Below, piece by piece: positions 12,079 through 21,932 of a stretch of DNA of 64,000 nucleotides. A program made the position numbers and the translations under genes. Location: NCBI GenBank assembly GCA_039111635.1, contig JBCAQO010000002.1:434001-498000 (forward strand). Direction: 5' to 3'. A model generated the notes under the pieces. It had not been told where the DNA came from. It worked only from the letters and a program-made list of their open reading frames with translations, and searched no databases. Source of the DNA: Heterobasidion occidentale. Lineage: Eukaryota > Basidiomycota > Agaricomycetes > Russulales > Bondarzewiaceae. The number at the start of each line of letters is the position of its first letter. The stretch's first letter is position 1.

Positions 12079-12308
12079 CGACTGGCAGCCTCGGTGTTTC
12101 CGAACATCGGCTGGCAGCCTGAGAAATCGTGTTCGAGAGACAGACAGGAGCTTTGCGCATGCCCTAAATTGTTTCCAGCGGAAAACAGCTTTCGACTGGC
12201 AGCCCCAGTGTTTCCAAACACCGGCTGGCAGCCTGAGAACTCGCGTTCAAGAGACAGACGGGGGCTTTGCGCATGCCCTACATCGTTGCCAGCGGGCAAC
12301 AGCTTCGA
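12079..12308. repeat. 114-bp tandem duplication (two units)
   Basis: Two direct units begin with cgactggcagcc at 12079 and 12193. They share blocks ctggcagcctgaga, gagacagac and gctttgcgcatgcccta. Period is 114 bp (38 codons), so a minus-strand frame reads through as two 38-aa repeats. I see no start context or family and treat it as non-coding. Unit B of the large duplication (about 18078-18200) has only one unit, so the event happened after or independently of the large duplication. Confidence 0.7.
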
Positions 12309-12542
12309 GAACTCCGCCATCGTATAGAGAGCAGAGTTCCCGTTCCGCTTCAACGTGCGAGATATCTGTGCTAAGTAGGATCTCGACTAGACCAACAGCC
12401 TAGCTGTGGCAATCCTCAAGGAATGACATCGAGGTCAACACGGAAGAGTGGCCGTCTGATACAAAAAACGAGTTTATTTGGGGGTCGTCAGCGCGGCTGC
12501 TCCTACCACCACCGCAAACCCTCTTGATTATCACGAATCACA

Positions 12543-12650
12543 ATGCAGACAAAGGCCATATTGGCCGCTTGCGCCGCTGTGCTCGCCTCAAGTTCTATCG
12601 CTGCTGCCACTTCCGTTGACCCTCCGACCAACAACTTTGCAATGATGAAG
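12543..12650 (+). pseudogene. P1-A, truncated small secreted peptide gene (exon 1 only)
   Basis: Exon of exactly 36 codons beginning MQTKAILAACAAVLASSSIA, a typical signal peptide, then a Pro/Asn-rich stretch ending AMMK, followed by a GT donor at 12651. The paralogue P1-B at 18420 has an identical 36-codon exon 1 layout and a clear exon 2, but here the downstream exon is missing. The sequence after the donor instead matches unit B sequence near 19,480, implying a deletion of about 0.9 kb. A short alternative end (acceptor about 12671, ERAQTL then stop) cannot be excluded. Confidence 0.6.
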
Positions 12651-12722
12651 GTATGGCCTGTACCACGGAGGGCGAACGAAGGAGCGGGCTCAAACACTGT
12701 AAAGTAATAACACTCCCCTATT

Positions 12723-13683
12723 TCAACACCCTTCGGCCACAAAGACAGAATTGTTAAAATGTGTCTTAATGCGGTGCTCCCTCGCCCAGTCCTGAATCCT
12801 CTCGAAATTTCGACACGTGTGCATGACACCGCCTGAAGGCACCGACAACTGTGACGCTTCATCCCACACCCAAACAATGGTGCTAATATCGGACGAACAC
12901 ATGAGTGACTGGCGAATGCTGTCGAGGCAGTGGCTGAGGTGATCGGGCGCCAGAAATTTTGCCTGAATACGACCACTGTAGTACTCGGGATTGAGTGCCC
13001 ATCTGATGATATTCTATACAGATGGCGTCGGGGTCAGGTAGAGGTACGCGATAGACGAAAAGCTTACGAGACAGTGCAGCTCGTGGAAGACATCCAGTGT
13101 GACAATATAATTGCGTTCGTCTCCGGGAATGGGTCTTGTTCTGTTTGTCAACCGCGCAGCCTGGCTCTTCGGTATCTGCGATATCCCGACTGCGAAGAAA
13201 GAATTACGATTGTGAGTTGTCCCGATGAACCAAGAGATGCACGTTCAGCCATACAACTATAGAGTTCCTCCCAAGCTTCATCTACAGCATCCGACGGCGG
13301 TCCTTGATAGATCGTCTGTTCAGACCCGAATCCACTGATCCATCTGTACGCTTGATACTCAAGAACCTCCTGTGCTGGCGCTAAATGGAAATGTGAATAA
13401 TGAGACAGAGTGGAAACCACTTAGATGTACACATACAATACAGAGCTTGTGGGAAGATTGCACTTCGCGGCCCCCGGTGCAAATCGGCGTAGAAGAGAGA
13501 CAGAATGACAAGGATACACAGGATCACTTGGGCGGTGAGAGCGACTGTCACAAAGCAGCGACGCCACATCGTCCGGCGGTCGGGTCTCACAAATAGTTCT
13601 ATAAGCTTCGACGCCTCAGCATTTCCGATGCTGTCGTCAGTGGGGGAAATAAGGGGGAGAAAATCCACAGAATTGTTTCGCAT
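12723..13683 (-). CDS. UstYa family (DUF3328) oxidase
   Basis: Type II membrane-anchored oxidase of the UstYa/DUF3328 family, whose studied members cyclise or oxidise precursor peptides in fungal RiPP and related pathways in the secretory route. Exons on the minus strand are 13683-13437, 13380-13255, 13189-13068 and 13013-12723; 261 aa with all GT-AG junctions in frame. Residues about 40-62 form one transmembrane segment (VALTAQVILCILVILSLFY). Then come the family blocks YSPAQEVLEY, SGFGSEQTIYQGPPSDAVDE, LYSFGISQIPKS and PIPGDERNYIV. Both diagnostic metal-ligand motifs HxxHC are intact: HELHC at 160-164 and HLSHC at 190-194 (followed by LDSIRQSLMC). Neighbours are the small secreted peptide genes P1-A and P2-A. 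A degraded copy lies in unit B. The family is clear; substrate is inferred only from context. Confidence 0.92.
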
Positions 13684-14540
13684 TCCTGGGAGTTTGTTGT
13701 TGTGGAGGAGGTTTAGATGTTCCTCTTATGAGGCCCGCCTAGACTGGGTGACTTCAGACCCAATATGTATTGCATGGCCTTGTCGAGACCGCTAGCAGCT
13801 GTGGATCTATCAGAGAAGTCAAAGTGATTTGTCTCTGCAGATAGTATTGGGTAATCGTGTTGTTCATGATGACCCTGCTACATGGTCAGCTGGTGAGATG
13901 ATAGATGACGGGACAATCGTTGTCCTACGCCTTGAACAGTGATCTTTCTGGCATCTAGAGGAGAAGGCGATCTACGCTCAAAGATAGAGGCAAGTATCTT
14001 ACTGTCTCTGGGCGGGTTGAGCCTTATTTTCGGTGCAGAATAAAAGTTCTAGACAGCCCGAGAAATGATTCCCTTCGAGAGTTTGCGCATGCGCGAAAGC
14101 GTCGCTTGGTTAGTTCCTTGGAAGTTCGATGTCCTATCGAGAGCATAGCCTTCTGTAACATTTCCGGTATAGCATATGATATCTCGAGACTAGTGGAGAC
14201 GTCAGCATATAGTGGAAGTAAAGGATTACCGTCATCATGCTGATTACACTGACCAGATGACGGAACATGATAGCCATTGACGCATCCGTTTTCGAGTCTT
14301 CTAGAAGATCCTTTCGCAGCATCAGCATCTCCACAAACTCTGGACGGCATGAGGAAATTCGTGCCAAAATCTGTTCCGCGTGCCAACATAAAGATTAATA
14401 GGAAGTTATCATGCCTAAGAAGACCATCGGTGAGAAAGCGCGAAATCCTAATTTGGCCACAACAAATCTAGTCTAAGACATGACTGAATGGCCTCAAGTA
14501 CGACAGAAACAGGGTCAGCATGGGGAAGTAATGCTTCAGA
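13684..14540. other. UstYa upstream region with unrecognised conserved segment (about 14030-14470)
   Basis: Between the UstYa start and the P2-A promoter. The minus strand at about 14470-14030 has open stretches (FGTNFLMPSRVCGDADAAKG and a hydrophobic HLVSVISMMTVILYF) that align, with indels, to unit B at about 20150-19800 (PNFLGRPGFYGHIDAVKNGA). The shared wording suggests a former or multi-exon gene present before the duplication, but no family is recognised and no continuous reading frame can be built. Confidence 0.35.
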
Positions 14541-14547
14541 TATAAAA
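14541..14547 (+). promoter_or_regulatory. TATA box of peptide gene P2-A
   Basis: tataaaa, 78 bp upstream of the P2-A start codon, inside the block agatataaaaggcgagctc. The same block upstream of P1-A (12458) and P1-B (18328) reads gatacaaaaaacgag and gatacaaaaagcgag, and in dead P2-B it reads gatagaagaggcgag. P1 and P2 thus share promoter ancestry, and the box is ruined in P2-B. Confidence 0.6.
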
Positions 14548-14618
14548 GGCGAGCTCATCTCAAGGACGTTTAGCAGCCTCCATCACACCACTAGACTGAA
14601 ACCTCCTCGACCACAAAA

Positions 14619-14915
14619 ATGAAGTTCATAGCTATCTTCGCTGCTTGGGCCGTCACTCTCGCCGGGACTGCTATGGCCGCTCCTACCAGTAACGTAGAGC
14701 TAGTGAGGGTATGCTTAACTCGACTGGCATTCACCGTGTTGTCGCAAGCGATCTAACGACTACCTCGTTGCGCAGGAGCGGGACGTTGACACTGGTTTTG
14801 GAATCTACAACCATGCAAAGGTGGAGTTGCATTGATGATATCTCACAACAAGTTATTCAATGATCTTAAGGCTTTCTAGAAAGACGATGACGACAATTAT
14901 GCTCACCCCGACTAG
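14619..14915 (+). CDS. P2-A, small secreted peptide (candidate RiPP precursor)
   Basis: Three exons, 14619-14708, 14776-14820 and 14880-14915, give a 56-aa protein; introns of 67 and 59 nt have GTATGC..CAG and GTGGAG..TAG ends. If the second intron is retained the protein ends as KVELH at 14839. Residues 1-20 (MKFIAIFAAWAVTLAGTAMA) form a signal peptide with cleavage before APTSN. The mature part has VRERD, then VDTGFGIYNHA, a KK pair and an acidic tail DDDDNYAHPD. A TATA box lies 78 bp upstream. Exon organisation (signal peptide plus xPTSN in exon 1, R-D start of exon 2) matches P1-B, so the two are old paralogues. The gene lies about 0.9 kb from the UstYa gene. Function unknown; a substrate role for UstYa is my inference. 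Confidence 0.65.
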
Positions 14916-16231
14916 GAATGCATGGTAGAATTGTGCCTATTCTCTTTTGAACGTTTCAGGCTAATAGTACACATTCTCCTATGGCTTGAAGATCGCCTGA
15001 TCCCCTATGGACACAAGGGGATTTGTTTGTGGCAAAGAATATAAATTTGATGGTTGACCTTGATGAAACTGAGATAGCATAAGCGTGATAAGGAAATTTC
15101 AACTGCCGTAGGGGTTCGGGAAGGGTTACAAGGGCAGAAGAGGGTGTCAGATTATATGAAGCAACAAGTGGATGAAGACGAACCGCTTTATCCCTCAGCA
15201 CTGATTAAAGTGTACCAGAAAGGTCTTCCAGGGCGCATTCGAAAATATTCCAGAATGTGGAAATGGCGAGCCGTTCACGAAGTCGGGCTGGCGAATTTTG
15301 AGCGCATCTGAGTTATAGTACATCTACTTCAGGGCTAACGCACCAATGTACAAGCAGCATTTAGTCATCGACTTGCACTGATATTCACATGAATCGTCCT
15401 GTGAAAGGCCGCATCAGTGTTGTATCGTGCCCAGACGCGACCATGGGCGATCAGCTTACTCTGATCAGAGTTTTCCCCCACGCGGACAATAATGACGGAG
15501 AACATAGGCACGCTACGATATGTATGAGGAAACCAGCGTAGAGTCAAGTGAATGGAGCAGGAAGAATCTGGAGGCAGGATGAGCCGTGGATTCAGAGCTA
15601 GGAAGAGACCCACCCCATCAAGTCCTCATTGATATGCCATGCATAGACTATTTATCAGCCTGCTGAGGAGACCAAGACTGAATCAGAGCGTGTCGGTGTC
15701 GTGGCGAGTTGTAACCCTAACCTCAAACATCTACTCGCTCGTCGCGTCTACTCGCGTACGTCCTCCGACGTTGACCCTCACGAGAGACTTTTGAGATCGA
15801 TGCCCATTGTTTTCGCTGCGAACCTCTCCATTAACATATTATGCGTTTGACCCATCCATGCGAGTGGAAAATCTTGATTTAAAAGCCATCGTTGACTAGC
15901 AGAATGCTGAACAGTAAATTCGGTTTCTCAAGTAAGTGTCTCCAGGCTTCCACTATTGAGCGCTGCCAAGACTCGAACACTCACATAGTTTATAGGTTTA
16001 TCTCTGGCCCAAGTGCATTATCCATCTCATGGTACGGCAAGACATTCCGTGCAGGGTGTCCGGACTTCGTACGCTCACGATGGCCATGTCAGTGGTCACG
16101 ACACTTTTCCCTCAAGATACTTGAGACACATCAATCAGAAGCGCCGTCCAGGTGACCTTCAACTGCACACCACTTGGACGTTTCGGGTCTTTGTTGCAGT
16201 GTTATCCTTGTTCGCCTGGCAGGGAGGGTTA
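14916..16231. other. unrecognised region, end of unit A
   Basis: No supported gene. Minus-strand open stretches at 15613-15365 (including SCSIHLTLRWFPHTYRSV and IAHGRVWARYNTDAAF) and 15201-14956 look protein-like and align to unit B at about 21290-20700, where they are more broken. They may be exons of one decayed or unknown minus-strand gene. The last part, 15890-16231, is well conserved in unit B (21560-21846) without an obvious product. Confidence 0.35.
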
Positions 16232-16246
16232 TGACCTCCTACCACA

Positions 16247-17469
16247 ATGACAGACACTTCGCCCACACCCCCTGTCGAAATGTCAGCTACGCACGTGCTC
16301 GCCAGCCAGGCTGACGGCCACGCTGGCATGCTCGTTATAAAGCCCGCGCTTGCGCTCGAGCACCAGTTCTACCAGCAGGCGGCCGCGGACCCGGCGCTCG
16401 TGCCTCTGCGGCAGTGGATACCGCGCTTCTATGGGACGTTGCAGCTGGAGGGCAGGACGGGCGCGGGGGCGAGATCGAGGTCGGCGGTGCGGCGAGTACA
16501 GGCGCCGCTGTGCAGAAAGATGAGGATCTTTTCTTGTCGGCGGGCATGCCGCGAGGCTGACGTGCGCGCGCTCGGCCCTGCACAGTCCCTCATGCTCGAG
16601 AACCTCGCGCACGCGTTCGCGGGGCCTAAAATCCTCGACGTCAAGCTCGGCACCGTGCTCTTCGATGAGGACGCCCCGCCCGAGAAGTGCGCGCGCATGG
16701 AGACGACCGCGCGCGAGACGACATCCACGCAGACGGGCGTGCGGCTGACCGGGTTCCAGGTGCGCCCCTGCGTTCTGCTTTGCGGATGCGCGTGGCGGCG
16801 CATCGTGTAGGTGTTCGACAACGCAACACGCGCGCCGGTCAACACGCCTTAATCGTACGGCAAGTCCCTCGCACCGCCGACCTTCCGCCGGCATCACTAA
16901 TTTTTTCCCCGTCGCCGCCCGTTCAACTCCAGCTACACCCTCGTCCTTTTCCCCACCCTCTCTCTCGCCCTTGCCCTCGGATCCGCCGCAGAATACAGGC
17001 TTCCCCGCGCGTACGCTCCCGATCCTGTCCGCCATCATCCGCGACGTGCACGCCGTGCGCACCGCGCTCGCGGGCGTCGAGATGCACATGGGCGCGCGCC
17101 GCTGCGGGTGTCGAGTGGCTGGCTGCGCATCCGGATGGCGTGGAGGAGGATGAAGATGGTGATGATGATGATGGCGAGGACGAGGGAGAAGAGGATGAGG
17201 AAGAGGAAGAGGAAGACCAGGGCGAGGAGGAAGACGAGGACGAGGACGAGGACACGGAGGAGGAGGGAGAGGGTGTACAGAAACCTGGGCCGCCCTACAT
17301 CGTCCGCCTCATCGACTTTGCGCACACGCGCCTCAAGCCGGGCGAGGGCCCCGACTCGGGCGTGCTACAGGGCGTGGACACGATTCTTGAGCTGCTGCAG
17401 GGCCGCATTGCGGAGGTGCAGGCAGCCGCAGAGGCAGAGGCGAAATCAGAAGCGGCTGCAGAGGTTTAG
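16247..17469 (+). pseudogene. inositol polyphosphate kinase pseudogene (duplicate of 10254-11510)
   Basis: Degraded copy of the IPK gene. Exon 1 starts MTDTSPTPPVEMSATHVLAS and tracks the parent until a lost G near 16468 shifts the frame. Exon 2 keeps PKILDVKLGTVLFDEDAPPE and ARETTSTQTGVRLTGFQ. Exon 3 has an in-frame stop (TAA about 16850) right after APVNTP, further indels around 16880, and a deletion of the segment around 17085-17100. The acidic tract and IVRLIDFAHTRL near the end remain open. It lacks the parental promoter. Confidence 0.88.
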
Positions 17470-18419
17470 ATCAAGGTATATAGAAGAGGACGCGCGGGCG
17501 TGCGCTGTATAGTATGTGTGGACGTGTGTATTAGAGGAGGCTAATCTATCGACTTTAGACGGGCAGTGGGCGACTGTGTCCGAGATGGCGAGGGCGAGCT
17601 GAGCACCTCGATGATCAATTCCCTCTCCGCTCCGCCGATGCGACTACTGAGCCCTCCAGCGCGTCGCATGCGCGCGGTGCCTCCCAGCTCTCGCAATGCA
17701 AAAACATCAGGGAATTGGAAGGCCGCGCGCGTCGCGCGCGTGACCAGACTCTCCGCGAGCGCTGTTCAGACATTCCGTTTCCCGCTGACCATAGACGACC
17801 ACGTGCAGTCATCTTGCGGCCAGGCGGTACTGTATGTGCTGGCCATAAGGGAAAGCCAAAGCCTACTTGGCTGTCTCTGCGATATGACAGGTGCGCCGAC
17901 CTTCCAAAGAGACTCGCCGCGACCCTGCTCATCAATTGACGGCACGATGCCACATGAGGCGGCTTACCATGCTGTGATCAAAACGGTGCTTTGTGTGCAT
18001 TTGAAACAAGGTCAGGTGTCGTCGACAATTGTAGGCAATTACTCTTGCCGATTCCGTGGAGGTGAGTGCACCATCTTCGACTGGCAGCCTCGGGGATTCT
18101 GAGCATCCGGCGGGAGCCCAAGAAATCGTGTTAGACAGAGAGAGACAGACAGGGGCTTTGCGCATACCCTAAATTGTTGCTAACGGGAAACAGCTTCGAG
18201 AATTTTGCCGTCGTATAGGAGGCATAGTTCCCGTTGTGCATTAGCGTGCGAGGTATCTGTCCTTACTGGGACTTCAGCGGCAATACTCAAGAAATGGTAC
18301 CGAGGTCAAAAGGTAGAGAGGCCGTCTGATACAAAAAGCGAGTGAATCTGGGAGTCGTCTAGCAGGCTCCCTACGCATGCCATCGCATCTCCAAATCATC
18401 CTGACCATCGTAAATCGCA

Positions 18420-18720
18420 ATGCAGACGAGAACTATATTGACCGCTTGCGCCGCTGTGCTCGCTTTGATTTCTATCGCTGCTGCAGCCGCAGCGGACACT
18501 CCGACCAGCAACACTGCATATTTGAAGGTAAGGCCTGTGCTGCTTATGCATAATGACCACCGCGCAGCTGTCTTTCCGAAGATGATCTGACGACAGCGGG
18601 GCATTGGTCCTACAGAGAACGGATGACAACAGTGTGGATCCGGTCCACATCGTATGGAAGCACCCGACCGATCTGCAACCGCGGAGAGAGAAAAACGTTA
18701 ATTGTGCGATAGACAATTGA
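18420..18720 (+). CDS. P1-B, small secreted peptide with Kex2-type sites (candidate RiPP precursor)
   Basis: Two exons, 18420-18527 and 18616-18720, with an 88-nt GTAAGG..CAG intron; 70 aa. Exon 1 encodes a signal peptide (MQTRTILTACAAVLALISIA, cleavage likely in the following Ala run) and then DTPTSNTAYLK. Exon 2 starts with R, so splicing creates a KR dibasic site (YLK|RTDD). A second dibasic, RR, follows DLQP. The segment between, TDDNSVDPVHIVWKHPTDLQP (21 residues) would be released by kexin. The tail EKNVNCAIDN follows. This is the layout of fungal secreted propeptides processed by Kex2 and of dikaritin RiPP precursors, but with one core rather than repeats. Neighbouring UstYa in unit B is degraded; the intact one is 5 kb upstream. 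Confidence 0.62.
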
Positions 18721-19479
18721 ACCGCGGCGGGCGAACAGGTAAGGATCCCACGATATCGACTCCTCGCAGATAGCTCGATGACGCATAAATCGTGCAGAGA
18801 AGAGTACCGTCGAACCCAGAGATAAAGTCCGACGAAAGAGTAGGGACATCCACCATCTCTTTTCAACCCTTTGTGCTGATACGCCTGTCGTTTGAATAAG
18901 CCAATGTGACGCGGCCGCCTCAGCTCTTTGTCAATTCTTGTCAGCGTACTTTCGAAATATATTGTTTCTGTTGGTCAATTCTTTCTCGTGTGCCCGGAAG
19001 AGCTCGGGTGTTAGACGTGATGCAACGGCAGTAAGATTTTCATAGCGCCATGTTGTGACAGAACGGAAAATGTGTGGTCAAATGGAATATCCCTGCCAGG
19101 AGTGGCAAGTGCGTATGTATGGATCCACCTACCCTTTACCGCTAGCATCATACGACCGCAGAGGTCTTCCCGGTGTATTGCCTGAGATTCAAATGTGTCT
19201 TGCACAGGTGCTAATGACGGGATGTAAGTAGGAGAGAAAAGTGAGTAAGAAGGTACTGTATTGGTGTTCAGTGTATCAGGCGGAAAATGCTGACGTACAA
19301 GACAGAGTGTTGGAATGTGCGCAAAGTGGAGATAGAGAATGCTGAAGCTGTTCATAGGGTAAAGTATATGCCGATTTCATGAAACCGGAAACCCAGATCC
19401 TAGAATGAAGGTGTGCACAAAGGTGAGCAATTTCTCTGTTCGGTCGTGTGAAGCGCTTGTTCCTTTCCTATCCCACGGA
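18721..19479. other. unit B-specific stretch, no gene seen
   Basis: Sequence present in unit B but missing from unit A between P1 and UstYa. Open frames on the minus strand (for example 19355-19011) show no recognisable family. Confidence 0.4.
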
Positions 19480-19790
19480 GACAAACGAAGGAGAAGGTTC
19501 AGACACTGCAAAGTAATAGCACTCCCCTATCTCAAAATTCGTAGGCTACGAAGCGGCACGATGAGGGTGCACTCATATCAGATACTATGAGTACGACAGG
19601 TGAGAACTACGAACGCACAACTTGAGGAGAGATTGCAATGCGTAGACCCTCACGATAATTCAGAATAGACGTGGAAGATCGCGAAATACCTAGGCGGTGG
19701 GAGCACTTATCATGAAGAAGCGACTTGACTGACTGTCAGCAATCCTATGAATTTCCCCCAGCACTGTCGGACAGGCATGTCATAGTGAGT
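19480..19790 (-). pseudogene. degraded UstYa trace in unit B
   Basis: Unit B sequence aligns to the UstYa gene of unit A only at its ends. 19482-19525 matches the 3' end (caaagtaatagcactcccctat against taaagtaataacactcccctat). 19688-19727 matches exon 1 around the transmembrane segment (cctaggcggtgggagc against cttgggcggtgagagc). Exons 2-4, including both HxxHC motifs, are absent. Confidence 0.45.
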
Positions 19791-20284
19791 TCATTGATAA
19801 GAGGGCTCAGTGCGCGCCTGATATACTCTGACTAGATGTTTTAGTGTCAAGTGGCTCAGCATATGGTACTCTTGAGACTACGGAAGCTGTCAGCACATGA
19901 TGGAAGCCACGATTATTTGACCACAGTACTTACCATGTTCATGCTAGTCAACTGACCATATGACGGAATGTGACAGGTATTCGCGACGCATCTAGTATTC
20001 AAGTGTCCTAGAACATGCAATGAGTTCATTCAAATATCTCACTGCGCCATTTTTTACAGCATCAATATGTCCATAAAATCCCGGACGGCCAAGGAAATTT
20101 GGTTCTAAATCCTTCCGCGTGCTAACTTGGAGATTGGAAAGCAGTTGACATGCTTTAGCCCTGAGAAGATCACCATCATATGGAGCGCACCATTTCTAGG
20201 TTGACCACAGTGAATCTAGTCAAAGACATGACTGAACAACCTCGATTACGACGAAAACAGACGGTCAGCATGGGCGGTGCTCCG

Positions 20285-20465
20285 ATAGAAGAGGCGAGCT
20301 CATCTGGAAGACGTTTAGCAGCCTCCTCTACTGAAACCTCCTCGCTGCTTGCGCTATCACCCTCGCCAAGACTGCTATGGCTGCTGTGATCTAACGACTA
20401 CCTCGTTACGCAGAGGTCAAGACGTTGATTCTGTCTATTATCTTTACGAGGTAGAGTTGCTTCGC
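20285..20465 (+). pseudogene. P2-B, dead copy of the P2 secreted peptide gene
   Basis: Aligns to P2-A promoter, exon 1 and intron: ggcgagctcatct, tttagcagcctcc, ctgaaacctcctcg, tgctatggctgc and taacgactacctcgtt are shared. The start codon and most of the signal-peptide codons are deleted, the TATA box is mutated and the acceptor is followed by frame-changing indels. Not expressible as a secreted peptide. Confidence 0.6.
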
Positions 20466-21932
20466 CATGTTGTCACAAAGCGATCTAACGACCTACGCAA
20501 AGGGGAAAAGACGTTAATATGCCTATATATACGATGCACCAAAGGTAGAGATGCATTAAGGATGGCTCATGGAAAGTTATCAAACGACATTCGAGCTTCA
20601 CAGAAACGAGATAGAGATTACCCCAACTGGAATTACACAGTGTGAGTGCGCCTATTCTCTTTCGAACGTTCTGGGCTGATGGACACATTCCTGCATAGAT
20701 GCCAGGTCACGGATCTCCTATGAATGACTCGTTGGAGTTTGTCTGTAACAAAGAATATAAGCTCCATGGTCTCCCGTCACAGAAATGATGTGGCTTGAGC
20801 GTGATGAGGAAATCTTACCTGTCGCAGGAGTTATCGATCTGCTGGGAAGGACTACTAGGAAAGAAGAGGATGTCAGATTATCAGAAGTAACAAATAGATG
20901 AAGATGAACCATGCTCTCCCTGGGACCCTCAGCACTAAAATGAAGTGCGCGAGAAGCGTCTACCACCGGGGTGCCCTCGAAGATCTGCCAAACCGTGGAA
21001 ACAATAAGTGTGCAGCTATCCTTGCAGCCGTCGTCATCCATGCTCAAGATCGGGCCAGCGACTCGAATCAAGCATGGTAGCGCGTCCGAGTTGCACCCAC
21101 TCCAGGACTGAAGTGCTGACTCGCTGAAGTACAGGCGGCCTTTCGTCGTTGACTTGCACTAATGCCAAGTTGACTCGTCCTGTGAGAGAGCTGCATCATG
21201 CCCGAGCGTCAACTTACTCAAACAAAAGTGTTATCCTTCACGAACAATGACGATTGAGAACGGATCTGAGGCGCATCATGATGTGCGAGAGAGAAATCAG
21301 TGTAAATCTCAAAGGAACCTGAAGCCGGGAGAAGCCGTATTGGGTGGAGAGCCAATTGTAACCCCAACCTCAAACATCTACTCGCTCTTCGCGTCCTTCG
21401 ACGTCGACGGTATGATGTTCGAGACAGACTTTTGAAATCACTAATTCTTTTCGCCACGACCCTCTAATCATATCTCTACGCATCCACCCATTCATGCGAG
21501 CTGAGAAATTCTGCATCAACCACTACGTGGACTGGAAGAACGTTGAACATATCTTGAATCGGTTTCTCGTGTGAGTGTCCCACTGTCGAGCACTGTCAAG
21601 ACTCAAAACACCTCACGAGTGTAAGTTTTCTTTCCTCGAATACCAGGTGCATTGTTCTTTTCATGGTTCGGAAAGACGTTCTGCACAGAGTGTCCAGACT
21701 CCGTACGCTCATGATGGCCATGTCACGGCACTTGTCCTTAGATGCACCAATCAGGGGCGCCGTCCAGGTGACTTTCAACTGCACGCCGCGTAGACGTTGC
21801 GGGTCTTCGTTGCATTGTCATCCTTGTTTTGCTGGCAGGGAGGGCTACGAGCGTGTCTTGCATCAAAAACAAACGACGTGATTCGTAACTTGGATCTAAC
21901 AGCAGACCGGAGGTCGTGCATGCTAGCGGGGT

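Larger units (their letters stand above)
10245..16231. repeat. tandem segmental duplication, unit A
   Basis: First of two directly repeated units of about 6.0 and 5.6 kb. Anchor pairs in the same order and orientation: IPK start 10254/16247, IPK stop 11510/17469, signal-peptide gene P1 12543/18420, the gcactcccctat-type segment about 12705/19510, signal-peptide gene P2 region 14540-14800/about 20285-20420, the caaacatctactcgctc segment 15723/21373, and the terminal ggcagggaggg segment 16218/21831. Unit A keeps functional IPK, UstYa and P2; its P1 lost exon 2. Confidence 0.85.
16232..21847. repeat. tandem segmental duplication, unit B
   Basis: Second copy, direct orientation, starting about 10 bp upstream of the IPK start codon (shared cctaccacaatgacagacac) so that the native CDC73/IPK promoter was not copied. 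IPK, UstYa and P2 are broken here; P1 is intact. About 0.95 kb (18530-19480) present in B is missing in A, and the UstYa core present in A is missing in B. Confidence 0.85.

Noticed and set aside
12006..12353. 115-codon minus-strand frame with two 38-aa repeats
   Set aside because: Explained by a 114-bp tandem duplication whose period is a multiple of three; unit B equivalent is not open and no family is seen.
12503..12976. 157-codon minus-strand frame beginning MVVFRQNFW
   Set aside because: Wrong frame over UstYa exon 4; the spliced UstYa frame carries the HxxHC motif and family C-terminus.
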